Shown piece after piece: positions 10,496 through 21,889 of a stretch of 39,578 nt of DNA. The position numbers were made by a program, and so were the translations under genes. This DNA is from Purshia tridentata (lineage: Eukaryota > Streptophyta > Magnoliopsida > Rosales > Rosaceae), in NCBI GenBank assembly GCA_003254885.1, contig QANT01006399.1, forward strand, positions 1 through 39,578. Direction: 5' to 3'. A model generated the notes under the pieces. It was given only the letters and a program-made list of their open reading frames with translations. It did no database searches and was not told the DNA's origin. Each line of letters starts with the position of its first letter. Position 1 is the first letter of the stretch.

Positions 10496-13073
10496 CTATA
10501 CTGCAGATAACTTTCTAGAGTATACAATGTACATGGGATCTGAGCGTCCAGGGTTTGGGGATATATCCACCGCCTGCACGCAGTAGGGGTTTGTAATATT
10601 ATACACGAACACACATTTTACTTGTGGATTACAGTAAGTCTATTTGGCACTGAGTGAGGCCACTTCAAACGGAGAAAGAAGGCATTATTTAATTACCTGA
10701 GAAGGCTCAAATCCTCCAGCATAGTGGAAATATGACCCCACAATCAAACCATGATCAACATCACCAGTTGATGTCCATATTGAGATTGCTTTAGTCCAAA
10801 AACAACGGTTGGAGAAGCTGTTTTCAGACATTTGCATTAAGTTAGAAAAGGTTCAGAAGAGAGACCTGAAAGATTAAGAAAAACAAGAGAGACCAACTAA
10901 AGCCGTCTCTCTCTACCCCCACCCCCTTTGTTTTTCCTGCAAAATTAATGAGGTGTAAAATGTATCCATGCAGTATTGCGATTGTAAAATCACCAAGTGA
11001 TTAGAGTTTAGATGTCAAAGATGTCAAACTCCTTATGAGATCCTAAGAAGGGATGACTTCATGAAAATTATCTTATGCTTTAGATTTCAAATTTGCACCT
11101 AAACCTGAGAATGACACCATATTTATCTGAATTAGTCACCTCATTATTGCAAGTCCACCTGGCTTAAGAATCCGGCACATTTCCTTGAAAACATCAATAG
11201 GCTTTGTTATATAATCAACACTAACCTGCAATATGAAATTTATTTAAATATGACAGGAGTATAAAACATAATATCTTTCAAAATAAAGCGAAAAGAATGA
11301 TTGCCTCAAGGAATTATCATCAGAATTCTACCAGGAGATGATAAAATAACTAAGAGATGGAAAAAGATGCACTTACCACATTAGTAATCACATCAAAGGA
11401 ATTATCTTCAAAGGGAAGTTTAGGGTTCACATTCAAGTCTTGCACAACATACTCTGTCAAAACCTACAAAGTGAAATCAATGAGGATATTTTCATATCAT
11501 CAATACAATGATATTATATATGTATGCTATGATTAGTCAATAATTAAACCATGTCTAATGAAGAGAAGACGTACAAGCTTCACTTTATTATGCAATTTCA
11601 TAGAGATCTCTGGGCTCTGGCAATTGTTCATTACACTCATATGAATCTTTTGCTAAAGAAATACATGTTACCTGTGAGCTTTTGGTGAAAATGACTGCTT
11701 ATAAAACAAATCATCAGAAAAGAGTCTAATTAGACTCTCTTCTCAAAACTGAACAGGTTAATAGTTATAGAGAATTTGCTCTATGGGACTTAGTTTTACT
11801 TTAAACCCATTGAACAACAATGACAGTCATGTAAGATGATTCCCAATTAAGGGCCGTGATGGAATTGAAATTTCAAGATAAACAGCTTGAGTGTCAACAT
11901 ATTCAGATTCTGAAATGAACAAGTACCGGATTCCGCTTGAGTTCTTCTTCATTCATGCCCATTCCAACGATTCTGTCTTGCTTGTATCCTGGTGGAAAGT
12001 GACTGACCTAGATATATTATCAAAGACATGATTACTAACACAATCGGCAGCAATATGGAACAAGGCTCACACTATAACTTAAAGTCTCACCCAACTGCTA
12101 CACATGTCCAGCATGCTCACTCCTGGAGTGTTGCTAGGAGGAAACACCTTAGAATAGTACTTGGTCAGTGCCGCAATCGCCGGATCATCAATATGTGTCA
12201 CAAAGCGTGGAGCCTCATAAAACAATGAGTCTGATGACCTGATGAAATCAAATTTTTACTGTTCAGAACTTATTAAACTTAAACCCAATGTTAAGCTAAA
12301 CTTTCAGCAAAGGAACACTAAAACGTGAAAACTTAAACACAATTTAGAGGCTTTACTCGTCAAAACGCTGAAAATCCTCCTTCTTGTAGGGAAACTGCTG
12401 AGGCCATTCAACATTCTTCAATATCTTCAATTGGGCACAAAACATAAGAAGATTGAGCATGCCAAATAGAGTCAGTCACAAAAACTCCCAAATTAAACAA
12501 TAGGTTAAAACTAAGAATTCAAAAAATAGATAAAGAAGTGACCCAACAACAATCAAATGGCTATGTTTGCATAACAGGGTTTGTGAAGCAAAGCCCAATA
12601 CTTGAGTTCAGGTTACTAGCTAGACTTAATTGCTCAATTATACATAAACCCTGAATCCCAGATAAGAAATGCGAATTTTCCTATGAAAATTATAACTTTG
12701 GAATCAAAACAGCACCTGTCCATCATCAAAATCCAAAATTGGAGAAAACCCAGAAAGCAAATCAACAAAACAGAGATCGAAACACTACCTCTTCAAAAGA
12801 GGGACCACTATTGAGCCTTGCAGAGGCAGTGAAAGATTTGCCGCCAACTGCACCAGACATGTTCATCAACTGAGCCCAAAACGAGGCCCCCAGGCCCAAC
12901 ACCAAACGGCGACGAGCTCTACCTCCACTTTTCCACTTGTTTAGTACTTTTGCTAGACTAGGAACGGACCCAACAGCACTAGTAACCGAATATGAGGAAG
13001 AACAATGATATACACTAACACCCGCCAAAGTTGGTAGCCGATGATGGAGTCCGAGTCCAATACATTTGGGCAT
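10496..13073 (-). CDS. SAM-dependent methyltransferase-like protein (At4g29590 type), plastid
   Basis: Eight exons (13073-12789, 12424-12357, 12238-12091, 12007-11927, 11463-11377, 11225-11140, 10817-10697, 10573-10496), all GT-AG, encode 317 residues. Residues 1-53 look like a chloroplast transit peptide. Residues 54-69 (RRRLVLGLGASFWAQL) resemble a twin-arginine thylakoid transfer segment, with an AxA-like TASA at 82-85. The methyltransferase fold follows: a motif I region around residues 158-170 (LDMCSSW/VSH), LPFEDNSFDVITNVVSVDY (motif II/III region) and ILKPGG at about 242-247. Motif I lacks the usual glycines, a feature shared with the Arabidopsis homologue as I recall it. The substrate is unknown. 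The gene is convergent with TET2 and divergent from CDA1. Confidence 0.88.
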
Positions 13074-15369
13074 TTTTTAGTTTCACTGACACGTAGAGAG
13101 GAACCAACTACCGTTTGATAAAAATGAAGATGATGTAAACATTGGAGAGAAGTCTTTCTGAGACTCTGGTTTAGATTATCTGAAATTGGATCACATTATT
13201 TGTGGTGAACTTGCAGTTTACGTGGCCATCGCATGCTAGTGTTCTCATGCAACACATGTGTTTTTTTTTTCTTTTTGGCCAGGGACATAGAAAACACATG
13301 TTAAACATAAGGAAAACAGATAGTTATATCCGAAAAATGCTTTTGTATACGTGATTTGTACAGATGGTGGGTGAATTTACACTAATAGTAGAAAAATAAC
13401 CTCGTTAAAAGCTAAAACTCAAAGGTTAAAAATATGTGTTTTTCATGTATAATGTTGCTATTACAGTGGAAAATCCTTTATGGAATTCAATTTAATTAAT
13501 TGGTACTTTTAGAATTGGTTCCCCCACTAAATGGACTAGTGGCAATGGGGCAAACCTGTCAACCCAACGCTGAATGACAGGGCATTCTCACAGTCTCTAG
13601 TTTCAAGGCTTTGGTAAGAATTTCAATATCTTTCCCTGTGTATAGTTTGAGTTTCAAACGTCACACCTTCCTTTGGCTCCGAATGTTGCAAATACTCAAA
13701 TATTCACTCAATCAACTGCATTTAGTCTTTCCTTCAGCCCCTTGCTTAGTTTTTAGATTTCCCCCTTTTTTTAAGTTTCTTGTGTTTGTGTATGACTATA
13801 TCCTAAGCTAGTGACTTGCTCTCTAATTTGTCACTTGTTTTAAGTTTTTTATAGTAATAACATAACGCTCTAGAGTTCCAACCTTTTAGAGTTTGCATAA
13901 AATTAAAAAAGTTGGTAAAAGGTGCATGAATGCGTATCGATTCATCTTTGTTGAGGAATTTAAAAATATCGGTACGAGCTAAAGACTTAGATCTATCATC
14001 TACCTCAAATTGCAAGAAGACAAAAATGTGTTGTTGTTGTAGATAGGTAGGTAAGGAAGGGGACACAAGAACATTAGCATTTGAGAAAATGGAAGTTCCA
14101 AAATTGGTGACAAAAGAAATAGTACTTCTGACTAGACAGTGTAGTAATCAAGCAATAACAATATGACAGAATAGGTTAATACAATTGCTTGCTAGCTTGC
14201 AGCAATTACACACAGAAAATTCCAAAAGGGATGAGTTTGAATTTGTCAAATCAGTTTGGAAGAGCATATAATCTAAGTAGACATTTCTGAATTATGTGTG
14301 GGAAGAGAAGTTCTCACATTCATGAATTACGTCAAAGTATAGTGGTAAGCCTACACCAGAAAATACCCACTATTCCATTTAAAAAATGACATTTTAAGAT
14401 CATCATTATAATACAAAATGCAAGACTAATGTGAAGAGTAACTAGGTTGTGTCCTATTTTTTCTTTTTAAATCTTCAACTCATGAAAATCGATTTCAGCA
14501 CAATTTATGCCCACAAAAAAGGACAGAAGTTTGCATCGAAGGCAGGAAAGAAAACCATGCAATCATACCATCTTATCTTATCTTGTGAATTAAATATCCA
14601 TAGTCTGAAGCCCAACTACAGTGAGAAAAGTTTAAAATATTGCACAGGAAAGGCCTATGTGACCTTCATCTTTTTTGACCTTTTCTGAACCTTCATTTGG
14701 TTGCATTAATATTGCACTTCATCACATGCTGGAAGCTGACTTAATCTCTCTTGTATTGTATAATTTGTATTGTATATTTTGTATTATACAGATCAGAAGA
14801 AAAATAAAGACAAAAAGTCGTCGATCCCTTCTAATATTTAAATGATTCGATGTTCTTAAAATAGCTTTGATCGGTACCACATTCAAATGTACCCTAATTT
14901 TCTAGTCTGTCAAATAGAATTATTTATACTAAATGTACTTTTTTTATACAATAATTGAAAGGAGGTAGTAAAAGTGATTAACTTTGACATTAGATTTGAA
15001 TAATTTAACTGCTTTACAGGTTACGTTTTCCTGTCATATATATTCAGACTCCTTGTGTATGATGAAGAAATACACAAACTACTGAAAGTCTCCATTATAA
15101 ATACTTCATGAGGCTTATTTTCATAGTTTTTCAACCGTCTACTCACCATCAATAAAGTTACAAATCTCCAGATATTTATACCACATTAATAATAACATTA
15201 CTAAACTACTTTTTTACAAAATATAATTATATAACCATCCATATCCAAAGTATCTATAAATAAGCACTACTTAGCATGTGTCTGAAATACGTAGCAAAAT
15301 CCACTTGGAGGAAGGAGAAGATGACCAAACAAAAAAAGGCCTTCAAAAACAAACCTCTCTCTGACTCTC
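13074..15369. other. Long divergent intergenic region before CDA1
   Basis: This stretch of about 2.3 kb is A+T-rich. A T-run followed by GGCC lies at 13261-13280. The ORF-like frames have no recognisable homology. No mobile element could be bounded. Confidence 0.55.
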
Positions 15370-15378
15370 TATATATAT
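15370..15378 (+). promoter_or_regulatory. TATA box of CDA1
   Basis: TATATATAT lies 118-126 bp upstream of the ATG. Transcription would be expected to start about 30 bp downstream, which places it at or next to the C-tract at 15399-15417. Confidence 0.5.
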
Positions 15379-15398
15379 CTACTCCCAAGTCTCTCATT

Positions 15399-15417
15399 CC
15401 CCCCCCCCCCCNCCCCC
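15399..15417 (+). repeat. Poly(C) tract in CDA1 leader
   Basis: A run of about 19 cytosines is interrupted only by an ambiguous N at 15412. It lies 79-97 bp before the CDA1 start codon. Its true length is uncertain because of the N. Confidence 0.85.
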
Positions 15418-15495
15418 ATTTCCAGGATCTCTCTGTGATCCCAAGCCACCAATAATCACCAACCGGGTCGATCCGACTACCTCCTTTCTCCCAAA

Positions 15496-16422
15496 ATGGA
15501 CCGCCCCAGATTCGTAATCGAAGCCTCCGAGGCCGAATCAATGGCCAAGCAATCGGGCCTCACCGTACTCCAGCTCCTTCCCTCCTTCGTCAAACCGGCC
15601 CAGAGCCTCGCTCGCCCGACCATCTCCAAATTCCACGTCGGGGCCGTCGGGTACGGGCCCTCGGGCCGGATCTTCTTCGGCGTCAACCTCGAGTTCCCGG
15701 GTCTCCCACTCAACTACTCTGTCCACGCCGAGCAGTTCCTCGTCACCAACCTCTCAATCCAATCCGAGACCCGCCTCGAATATGTCGCCGTTTCTGCCGC
15801 GCCCTGCGGTCATTGCCGCCAATTCCTCCAAGAAATCCGCGGAGCTCCGGATATCAAGATCCTAATAACCTCCGTGGAACCCGAAAACGCCAACGACGGC
15901 GTCGGGTTCGACAAATTCGACCCACTCCTCCAGCTCCTCCCGCACCGGTTCGGACCTGAAGACCTTTTGGGTCAAGACGTCCCATTGCTTCTAGAGCAAC
16001 ACAGTAATGGGTTGTCGCTAATTTCTGAAACCACGAGTTTAAGCAACGGTTTCAGCAATGTTGAAGAGTTAAAGGTCGCGGCTTTAGAGGCAGCGAACAA
16101 GTCTCATGCGCCGTACAGTGGGTGCCCATCTGGGATGGCGATTATGGACTCGGAGGGGAAGGTGTACAAAGGGTCGTACATGGAGTCCGCGGCATATAAT
16201 CCGAGCATGGGTCCGGTGCAGGCGGCTCTGGTGGCTTATATTGTTGGTGGGGGTGGTGGGTATGAGAAAATTGTGGCGGGTGTTTTGGTGGAAAAGGAAG
16301 GTGTCTTGGTTAAGCAAGAGCACCCCGCAAGGTTGCTCTTGCAGACCATTTCGCCCAAGGTCGAATTTCGGGTTTTCCATTGCTCTTGGAATCCGAATGC
16401 TAGTAAAAAGTCCAGTTCTTGA
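15496..16422 (+). CDS. CDA1: Cytidine deaminase
   Basis: This enzyme hydrolyses cytidine and deoxycytidine to uridine and deoxyuridine in pyrimidine salvage, in the cytosol. It is a single exon of 308 residues, as in plant CDA1 (Arabidopsis At2g19570, about 301 residues). The N-terminal catalytic domain has the zinc/proton-shuttle motif H77-A78-E79 (SVHAEQ) and the zinc cysteines C104 and C107 (PCGHC). The C-terminal half (about 190-300) is the second deaminase fold, which in this dimeric class lacks the zinc motif. Here NPSMGPVQAAL stands where HAE would be. The coding region is much richer in G+C and CpG in its first half than the surrounding DNA. It lies between the methyltransferase and PRA1 genes. 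Confidence 0.95.
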   Translation: MDRPRFVIEASEAESMAKQSGLTVLQLLPSFVKPAQSLARPTISKFHVGAVGYGPSGRIFFGVNLEFPGLPLNYSVHAEQFLVTNLSIQSETRLEYVAVSAAPCGHCRQFLQEIRGAPDIKILITSVEPENANDGVGFDKFDPLLQLLPHRFGPEDLLGQDVPLLLEQHSNGLSLISETTSLSNGFSNVEELKVAALEAANKSHAPYSGCPSGMAIMDSEGKVYKGSYMESAAYNPSMGPVQAALVAYIVGGGGGYEKIVAGVLVEKEGVLVKQEHPARLLLQTISPKVEFRVFHCSWNPNASKKSSS

Positions 16423-18361
16423 TGTAGCTAATTTGAATATGGGAATATGGTAATCTGTAATCATGGTGTGGGAAGGAAAAAAAAACAAAAAACAAAACCA
16501 TTTGGTTGGTTTATGGATAAGATGAATCAATATAATGAATTAGCATGATTGATATTTAACTTCGTTTTGAGTTTCTGATATATTTAATCAGATATTATGC
16601 GTATCAGATTCATGGGGTTGTTGTTTATAGTTGGACTTACATGAACAAATAAGCTTTGCCTTGGCTGCATGATGCCATGCAATGGTTCCACTTTGTAACT
16701 GTTTCTCAAAGTATATAAATCTTTTTGCCCTCGTCTCTTTTCCCTTTTTGTGTTGCTCTGTTCTGCTCAATTTTGTGATTTGTCAATCAAAGATTGGAAC
16801 ACAGAAATGAACTTACATAAACGATTATGAGTTGTGTTTATACATCCCTTCAATGAATTCTTAGCGTTTTTCAACAATTTCATTCATTGATGGTTTGTTT
16901 TCCTTGTCGAATTGTATTTCCCTGTTATAGTTGATCACTCAGATCAGTACTTTGCGTTTTGAAATTGGCTCTTTTGACTCTTTACTCCTTTACGTTTCTG
17001 TCATGGCCATGTTGGATGTGCGTGTGCCATATAGTGGCTGACAAGTGCCACCCTTTTCAAAAGCTTTTGTTAGTACAGTCAGCCAAAAAATTAAAAGCAT
17101 AAATTTCTCTACCTTATCGATGGTATTAGATATAGTAGCAGTACTCAATTGAATTGGTCCACTCATAATTGCAAATTGATTGGGCTATAGAGTATCTCCT
17201 GAGGTGGAGTTCCAATATACCACCTCTCTCTTTATGACACTTGTTTTATGAGTCCCAAGAAGTTCCATAAAGCAATTGTCAAGCACTTTCACCTATCTTT
17301 AAACGTCTTGATTGATTGGCTATTATGCAACTTAGGTGAAAAAAGAAGGGGCTAAAGTAGGTTTTATCTGGTGCGTAAGAACACATCAGAGTTCACTAAA
17401 TCGCTCTGTTTTGAATAGTTGTCAGAAGCAGAGGTTTATTCATTACAAGTTGGCAGAGAAGATATGAGTCGATGACCAAATCTTGATTGAATGCATAGTT
17501 TGGAATCCTATGCTGTGTGCCTATGTCTCATTTCAGAATCATGTTTACTATACCAAAAAATGAAAAGGTGTTGGAATCTGAGCATCCAATTCTTTTATTA
17601 CAGTGGCTAAGTCTCATATTGGTATGGTATGTATCATCATTAGTTCATTACATATAAAAGAGCTTGTGATTTGGATGAAAATTTTGAACATTCTGTCAAC
17701 ACTGGGAAACAACTGAGAAATTATGAACAAAAAATGTATAGCTCAATATATAATCTAACATGTATTCCTAAGATCATTTACACAATAAAACTGGAGCATG
17801 GAAATGTAATTGAAGACTTCAAGATAATGAAAAAGATTCTAAAAGCAAATTGGCAAAACCAGTCACTCGTTCAACCATGTCCACCATGTTGCCAATGTTC
17901 TCCCTGCTTGTTCACCAACCATTTAACATATATTCTTCTCCCACATTTTAACTTTGGAGGGGAAAAAGTGCATTCTTATCTACCCATTAGTCCACTTTTT
18001 TTCTTTAAACCAAATGCTGAAGAAAAGTTAAGCTGCTTGAGCATATTTTAACCTCTGTTTCCATCGATTCTCATAGAGGGACAACCTGAAGTTTCCTTCT
18101 TTGTGGTCTAAATGTCCAATTATATATGAATTTATAGATTTGAGTCTTTGAGGCTCCATTGCTTCCGTCCTTTTTGTGACAAGTTGTCTGGAATAAATAC
18201 AATTTTAACAAACCTGTGATCAGACCAAAGGGTGCATGACATCAAACCCAGAAATTACCATCAGTTACAGAAAGTGATGGAAAAAAAGAGAGCCCCTTAA
18301 TTTTTGTGATTTACAGGTAATTGTAGGTGATAACAAAGACATCACCAAGATGACAAATCCA
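16423..18361. other. Intergenic stretch, convergent CDA1/PRA1
   Basis: It holds the 3' end regions of both genes. An open frame at 17671-18051 has biased composition and no recognisable domain, so I do not call it. No bounded repeat was seen. Confidence 0.55.
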
Positions 18362-18961
18362 CTACTGGGGCAAAGAATAAGAAGAAGAGGCAGCATTTTT
18401 TAGAGGCACTTTCACAAAATTTCCACCGCCTGATCCAATCCCTTCTTCATCATCCACAATGAAGACATCCTCAGGCTCCTTTAAAGCTCCATGAACAAAT
18501 ACAACCCCAAGGCCAATAAAGAGTGCCACCAAAATTTGATACCCTGCTTTGGTAAGATAAAGTGCGAGGATTGTAACCAACAACAAGGCTACCATCACCA
18601 CTCGATCATCGATACGATAGCCTAGAACCTCCAAGGGATCATTATGTACAAAACATAAAAACAACCATGCAACCATCACAATGATGAAGACAACCAATGA
18701 GATGGGGTGCCATAGCAGGCTTATGAAGAGAATGAGCAATATGATAATGGCATAGTTCATGCGATAGAAGGCGACGTTTGTCTTGATTCTTTGAATTGAT
18801 TGGCTTAAGGTTTCCGGAAATGTGAGAACATGGAGCTGAAACATCTCCAGCCATGGTCTTCGGTTGCCAAGGCCTGATTGGATCCTTTCTTTTGTGAGTG
18901 TAACGAAATGTAGCTTTGAGGGTTGCGGTGTTTCTGTTGGAATAGTTCCATATGTTGTCAT
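18362..18961 (-). CDS. PRA1C: PRA1 family protein (PRA1.C/F type)
   Basis: This is a single exon of 199 residues. It starts MTTYGTIPTETPQPS, typical of plant PRA1 clade F/C. The core IKTNVAFYRMNYAII (59-73) is the PRA1 signature. Two hydrophobic hairpins follow (about 69-105 and 120-158), separated by a conserved loop ending in RIDDR. The acidic tail includes EPEDVFIVDDEEG, consistent with a di-acidic ER-export signal. PRA1 proteins act in vesicle traffic at the ER, Golgi and endosomes, as receptors for prenylated Rab GTPases. The symbol rests mainly on colinearity: the only PRA1 gene I remember in the matching Arabidopsis segment is PRA1.C (At4g29658), which is shorter. By sequence alone it could be called clade F. 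Confidence 0.85.
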   Translation of the reverse strand: MTTYGTIPTETPQPSKLHFVTLTKERIQSGLGNRRPWLEMFQLHVLTFPETLSQSIQRIKTNVAFYRMNYAIIILLILFISLLWHPISLVVFIIVMVAWLFLCFVHNDPLEVLGYRIDDRVVMVALLLVTILALYLTKAGYQILVALFIGLGVVFVHGALKEPEDVFIVDDEEGIGSGGGNFVKVPLKNAASSSYSLPQ

Positions 18962-19631
18962 TTTCTGGTGGCGGAGACAGAGAGGAAGAAGAAATACTAT
19001 GGAGGCCTGTGGCAGAGACAGAGAGCAGAATATGTAGCCTGGATTTCTAATTTTGGAGAGAAATTAGACCACTGATCACATATCAGCAACGTGTTGGGTT
19101 AATGTTTCAGGACTTTCATGAAGTTATTTTTTGACCGACTTTCAAGAGATATATCATATAGGAGATGACAGTGTTATTGCATGACGGAAACTAGATCAAA
19201 CTTGGCATATTTGTTTCAACGACCAAAAGATGTACAAAATCATACAGGTAGTTTTATTTATAACATGGGAGTAGAAGATGTGGTTTTTCTGAAATTCAAC
19301 AAAGGAAAAAGAAAAAATAAAGCGAAACAAGATGGTGCCATTAGTTATTTAGTTTCATCATACATAGAGAGAGGTTCTAACTTAAGATATACCCCCATCA
19401 CATAGAAGCTTTACTTGGTAACAAAAGAAAAGCATGAATGCTGAAGAAGCTTAGAACTGATAATAATTAACACGTGTCTTCTGTAATTATATAAGAAAGT
19501 TTTTTTTTTTCCATTTGTTTTTACAAGGAATGACAAATTCTTTGGCACAATGCGGTCAAAACCTTTGACATTCATCAACAGAAACATTGTATAGAATAGT
19601 AGAAACTCCTAAAATATTTTCTCCAACTGGA
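18962..19631. other. Intergenic stretch PRA1 - EMB2752
   Basis: It contains the PRA1 5' flank, with an ABRE-like CACGTGTC at 19472-19479 roughly 510 bp upstream of its start, and the 3' region of the next gene. No coding sequence is recognised. Confidence 0.5.
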
Positions 19632-20988
19632 CTATTGTGGCTGTGGCAGACTGGCTGGCACCTCTCCTCTCTCTACCTTCCAAGGTCCTCCATAAAACTT
19701 TGGCTTCATGAGAGGCACTTGGTGCCCAGGATGATCTTCCCAGTATTTCTCCTGCACAATACCGATGGGAATAATTTTTATAAGCCTTCAAAAACTGGTG
19801 TGATAAGATATATCTCCATTGAACTTTGGATAAATAAGTAGACATGTATATCCAGTTAAACCAGAATTTCCAAAAGATGTATAAAACTACCCACAATAAT
19901 TTCCTTAAAGGGAAATGAAGCGAGCTTGCACAAGGAATTAAGATTAAGATTGGTGATCATCATTTAAGCAAGCAATAAGGTATTTAGAGATCATCAAAAC
20001 ATTTGCAAGAAATTAATGCAGCTTTTACTTAAGACTGTTACAAATCAACAACAAGGTATTTGGTGGCATATGATAGGCTGACAGAAAGATGAGACCCCAA
20101 TTCTTTGCCAATCACTCAATAGATTCAAAAGAACAATAAAGTAAAAATGAACGAAAATCAAATGATAAGTTGATGGCAACCCCAAGAAATCCTCTCTTCA
20201 GGGCATAACTTTTAAATAGGCATCTTCCCAACTCAGTTCCCCCATTCTCTTTGATTAATTTCAGAGATCAGACCATATTAGTTTATCTTCAGATAGCAGC
20301 TCAGTGACTAAAAGGCAGATGACAACAACAATAGACCATTTACGGTGACGTGAATGAGAGCTATTGATCCAATCAATGAAGTGTTGTATGCAATTAAGCA
20401 TCAATGCTTCTCCTTTCAGCTCCAGACCTGCTGACAGGTCTCACACTTCTCTCAGCTATACATATGATATGAATTCATACAAGCTGGAAAACAATGCCAT
20501 AAGCATTGTATTTACTCTATTTGACCTTACAACACCTAACATTTGATTTTGAAAAAGATCAGAAGCAACTTTTGAGGATAGAGCTCAATCAAACAGGTTT
20601 TACAATAAAAAAACATCGTTTTATGCACCATTTGATATTGAAAAAGAAAAAAGAAACAGAAAATCCAACTTTCTCTTCCTCCAAGTGCACCACCAGAAGA
20701 ACCCTTTAAAAAACTTTTGGTCTATATCAAGCAAATTAATATTTATAGTTACAGTACTAATAGTAACCTCTAAAAAAAAAAAAAAGGACCCAGCAAAGTG
20801 ATTACCTTGTATAGCTGCTCAGTGATGGCAGCACCAATGACCCCAGTGTAGAAAGCAGCTGTATAAATAATGACCAAGGGTGTAAACGATTTGGGCCTGG
20901 TGTAAGGCTCAACCATGTTCCAAAGAATCATTCTTTCCCACTTTGTGTGCACATAGTCTGCGTATTTCCTCCATAGATAGCTCGACAT
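19632..20988 (-). CDS. EMB2752: Small mitochondrial-type protein, EMB2752-like
   Basis: Two exons, 20988-20806 and 19751-19632, with a GT-AG intron of 1,054 bp, encode 100 residues. The start is the ATG at 20988 (MSSYLWRKYADYV). Two codons upstream the in-frame triplet is GTG and not a plant start. Landmarks are RPKSFTPLVIIY, a hydrophobic segment at about 38-55 (FYTGVIGAAI), ITEQLYKEKYWEDHPG and a proline-rich end LPQPQ. There is one likely membrane helix and no catalytic motif. It resembles a conserved plant family of about 100 residues that I associate with EMBRYO DEFECTIVE 2752 (At4g29660), which also fits its position in the colinear block. A plant-specific respiratory complex subunit is the other reading I considered. 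Confidence 0.75.
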
Positions 20989-21889
20989 TTCCACCGGTTT
21001 TTCTTGCTCAGCTAAAAATGGGTATATCTGCAGTTTTTCTGTGAGACAAGCTGTAAAATCTAGGGTTCTTGCTTTATTGGATATTCATTTCTCTTCTAGA
21101 GTTTCTCGGCAGCCAAACGAGCTATTTGAAGCAGGCAAAACGGTACCGTGGAAGAAGAAAGAGAAGCACAGTAGGAAATGAGGCGACGGTGGGTGAGACA
21201 CAGAGAGAGAGCTGAAACCGATGGAAGCGGAGGCACCGCAGAGAGAGGGAGGCGCAGGCGCAGGGAACTGCAGAGAGAGGGAGGCGCGGGGAGAGTAGGG
21301 CGTGTTGCATTATATCTTCTTATCAATTAGTTTTGAACGGCATGTCGTTTACAACTTTTTCTAATGAATAGTTTTCTGTATTTTTATTGTTATTGTTCTC
21401 TATTGATGAAAGAATCAAATTAATGGATGAACCAATCTCAAATTATTTTTTAATTTATATTTTAAAATAATTTTATCTATTCACTCAACTCTTTCTTTTC
21501 TTCTCTCCCATCTCTTTAATTAAAACTTAAAAATAAAAACAAAAAAGTTAGATAAATTTGCATTCATGACATGACTAAATTTGCAGGCCTGTTTAGAACT
21601 TAATAATGATGGGCATACTTCGACCTGGCTGTCCAGTTGTGCTAAAATTGGTGAAAGAATCACTCATATATTAAGAAACCCGAAGTTCTTGTCCACTGAA
21701 ATTTCCAGTACATATATGATATATAACAAGAATGACAAAGAATATGGCAGAATAGCAACTTATGCTTGAATTCTTTTACATGGGAAGAAGCAAATATACA
21801 GAATACAAGTACAAAGCTGAAGCTGACTATGCAGGACTGATGATAGGGACCAACCAACGCTCTTAAATACAAATGCTTGTGAACAAGTT
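20989..21889. other. Intergenic stretch EMB2752 - ACHT2
   Basis: It holds the EMB2752 5' flank: a GA-rich, strand-asymmetric stretch at about 21150-21300 and the motif GAACGGCATGTCGTTT at 21335-21350. The 3' region of the thioredoxin gene follows. No gene is recognised. Confidence 0.55.
21335..21350 (-). promoter_or_regulatory. AAACGAC-A-TGCCGTTC promoter motif
   Basis: Read towards EMB2752, this 16-mer is AAACGACATGCCGTTC, an imperfect palindrome about 350 bp upstream of the start. It differs in two bases from the 16-mer at 28720-28735 upstream of the phosphodiesterase gene. Confidence 0.4.

Noticed and set aside
13803..14066. 87-codon minus-strand frame upstream of CDA1
   Set aside because: I considered a retroelement fragment but saw no polymerase, integrase or other signature motif.
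17671..18051. 126-codon open frame on the plus strand between CDA1 and PRA1
   Set aside because: It has no recognisable domain and low-complexity composition, with no splice or promoter context. It lies in the convergent 3' region of two genes.
20989..20994. Upstream in-frame GTG start for the EMB2752-like gene
   Set aside because: Plant nuclear genes initiate at AUG. The ATG at 20988 gives the family-like N-terminus.
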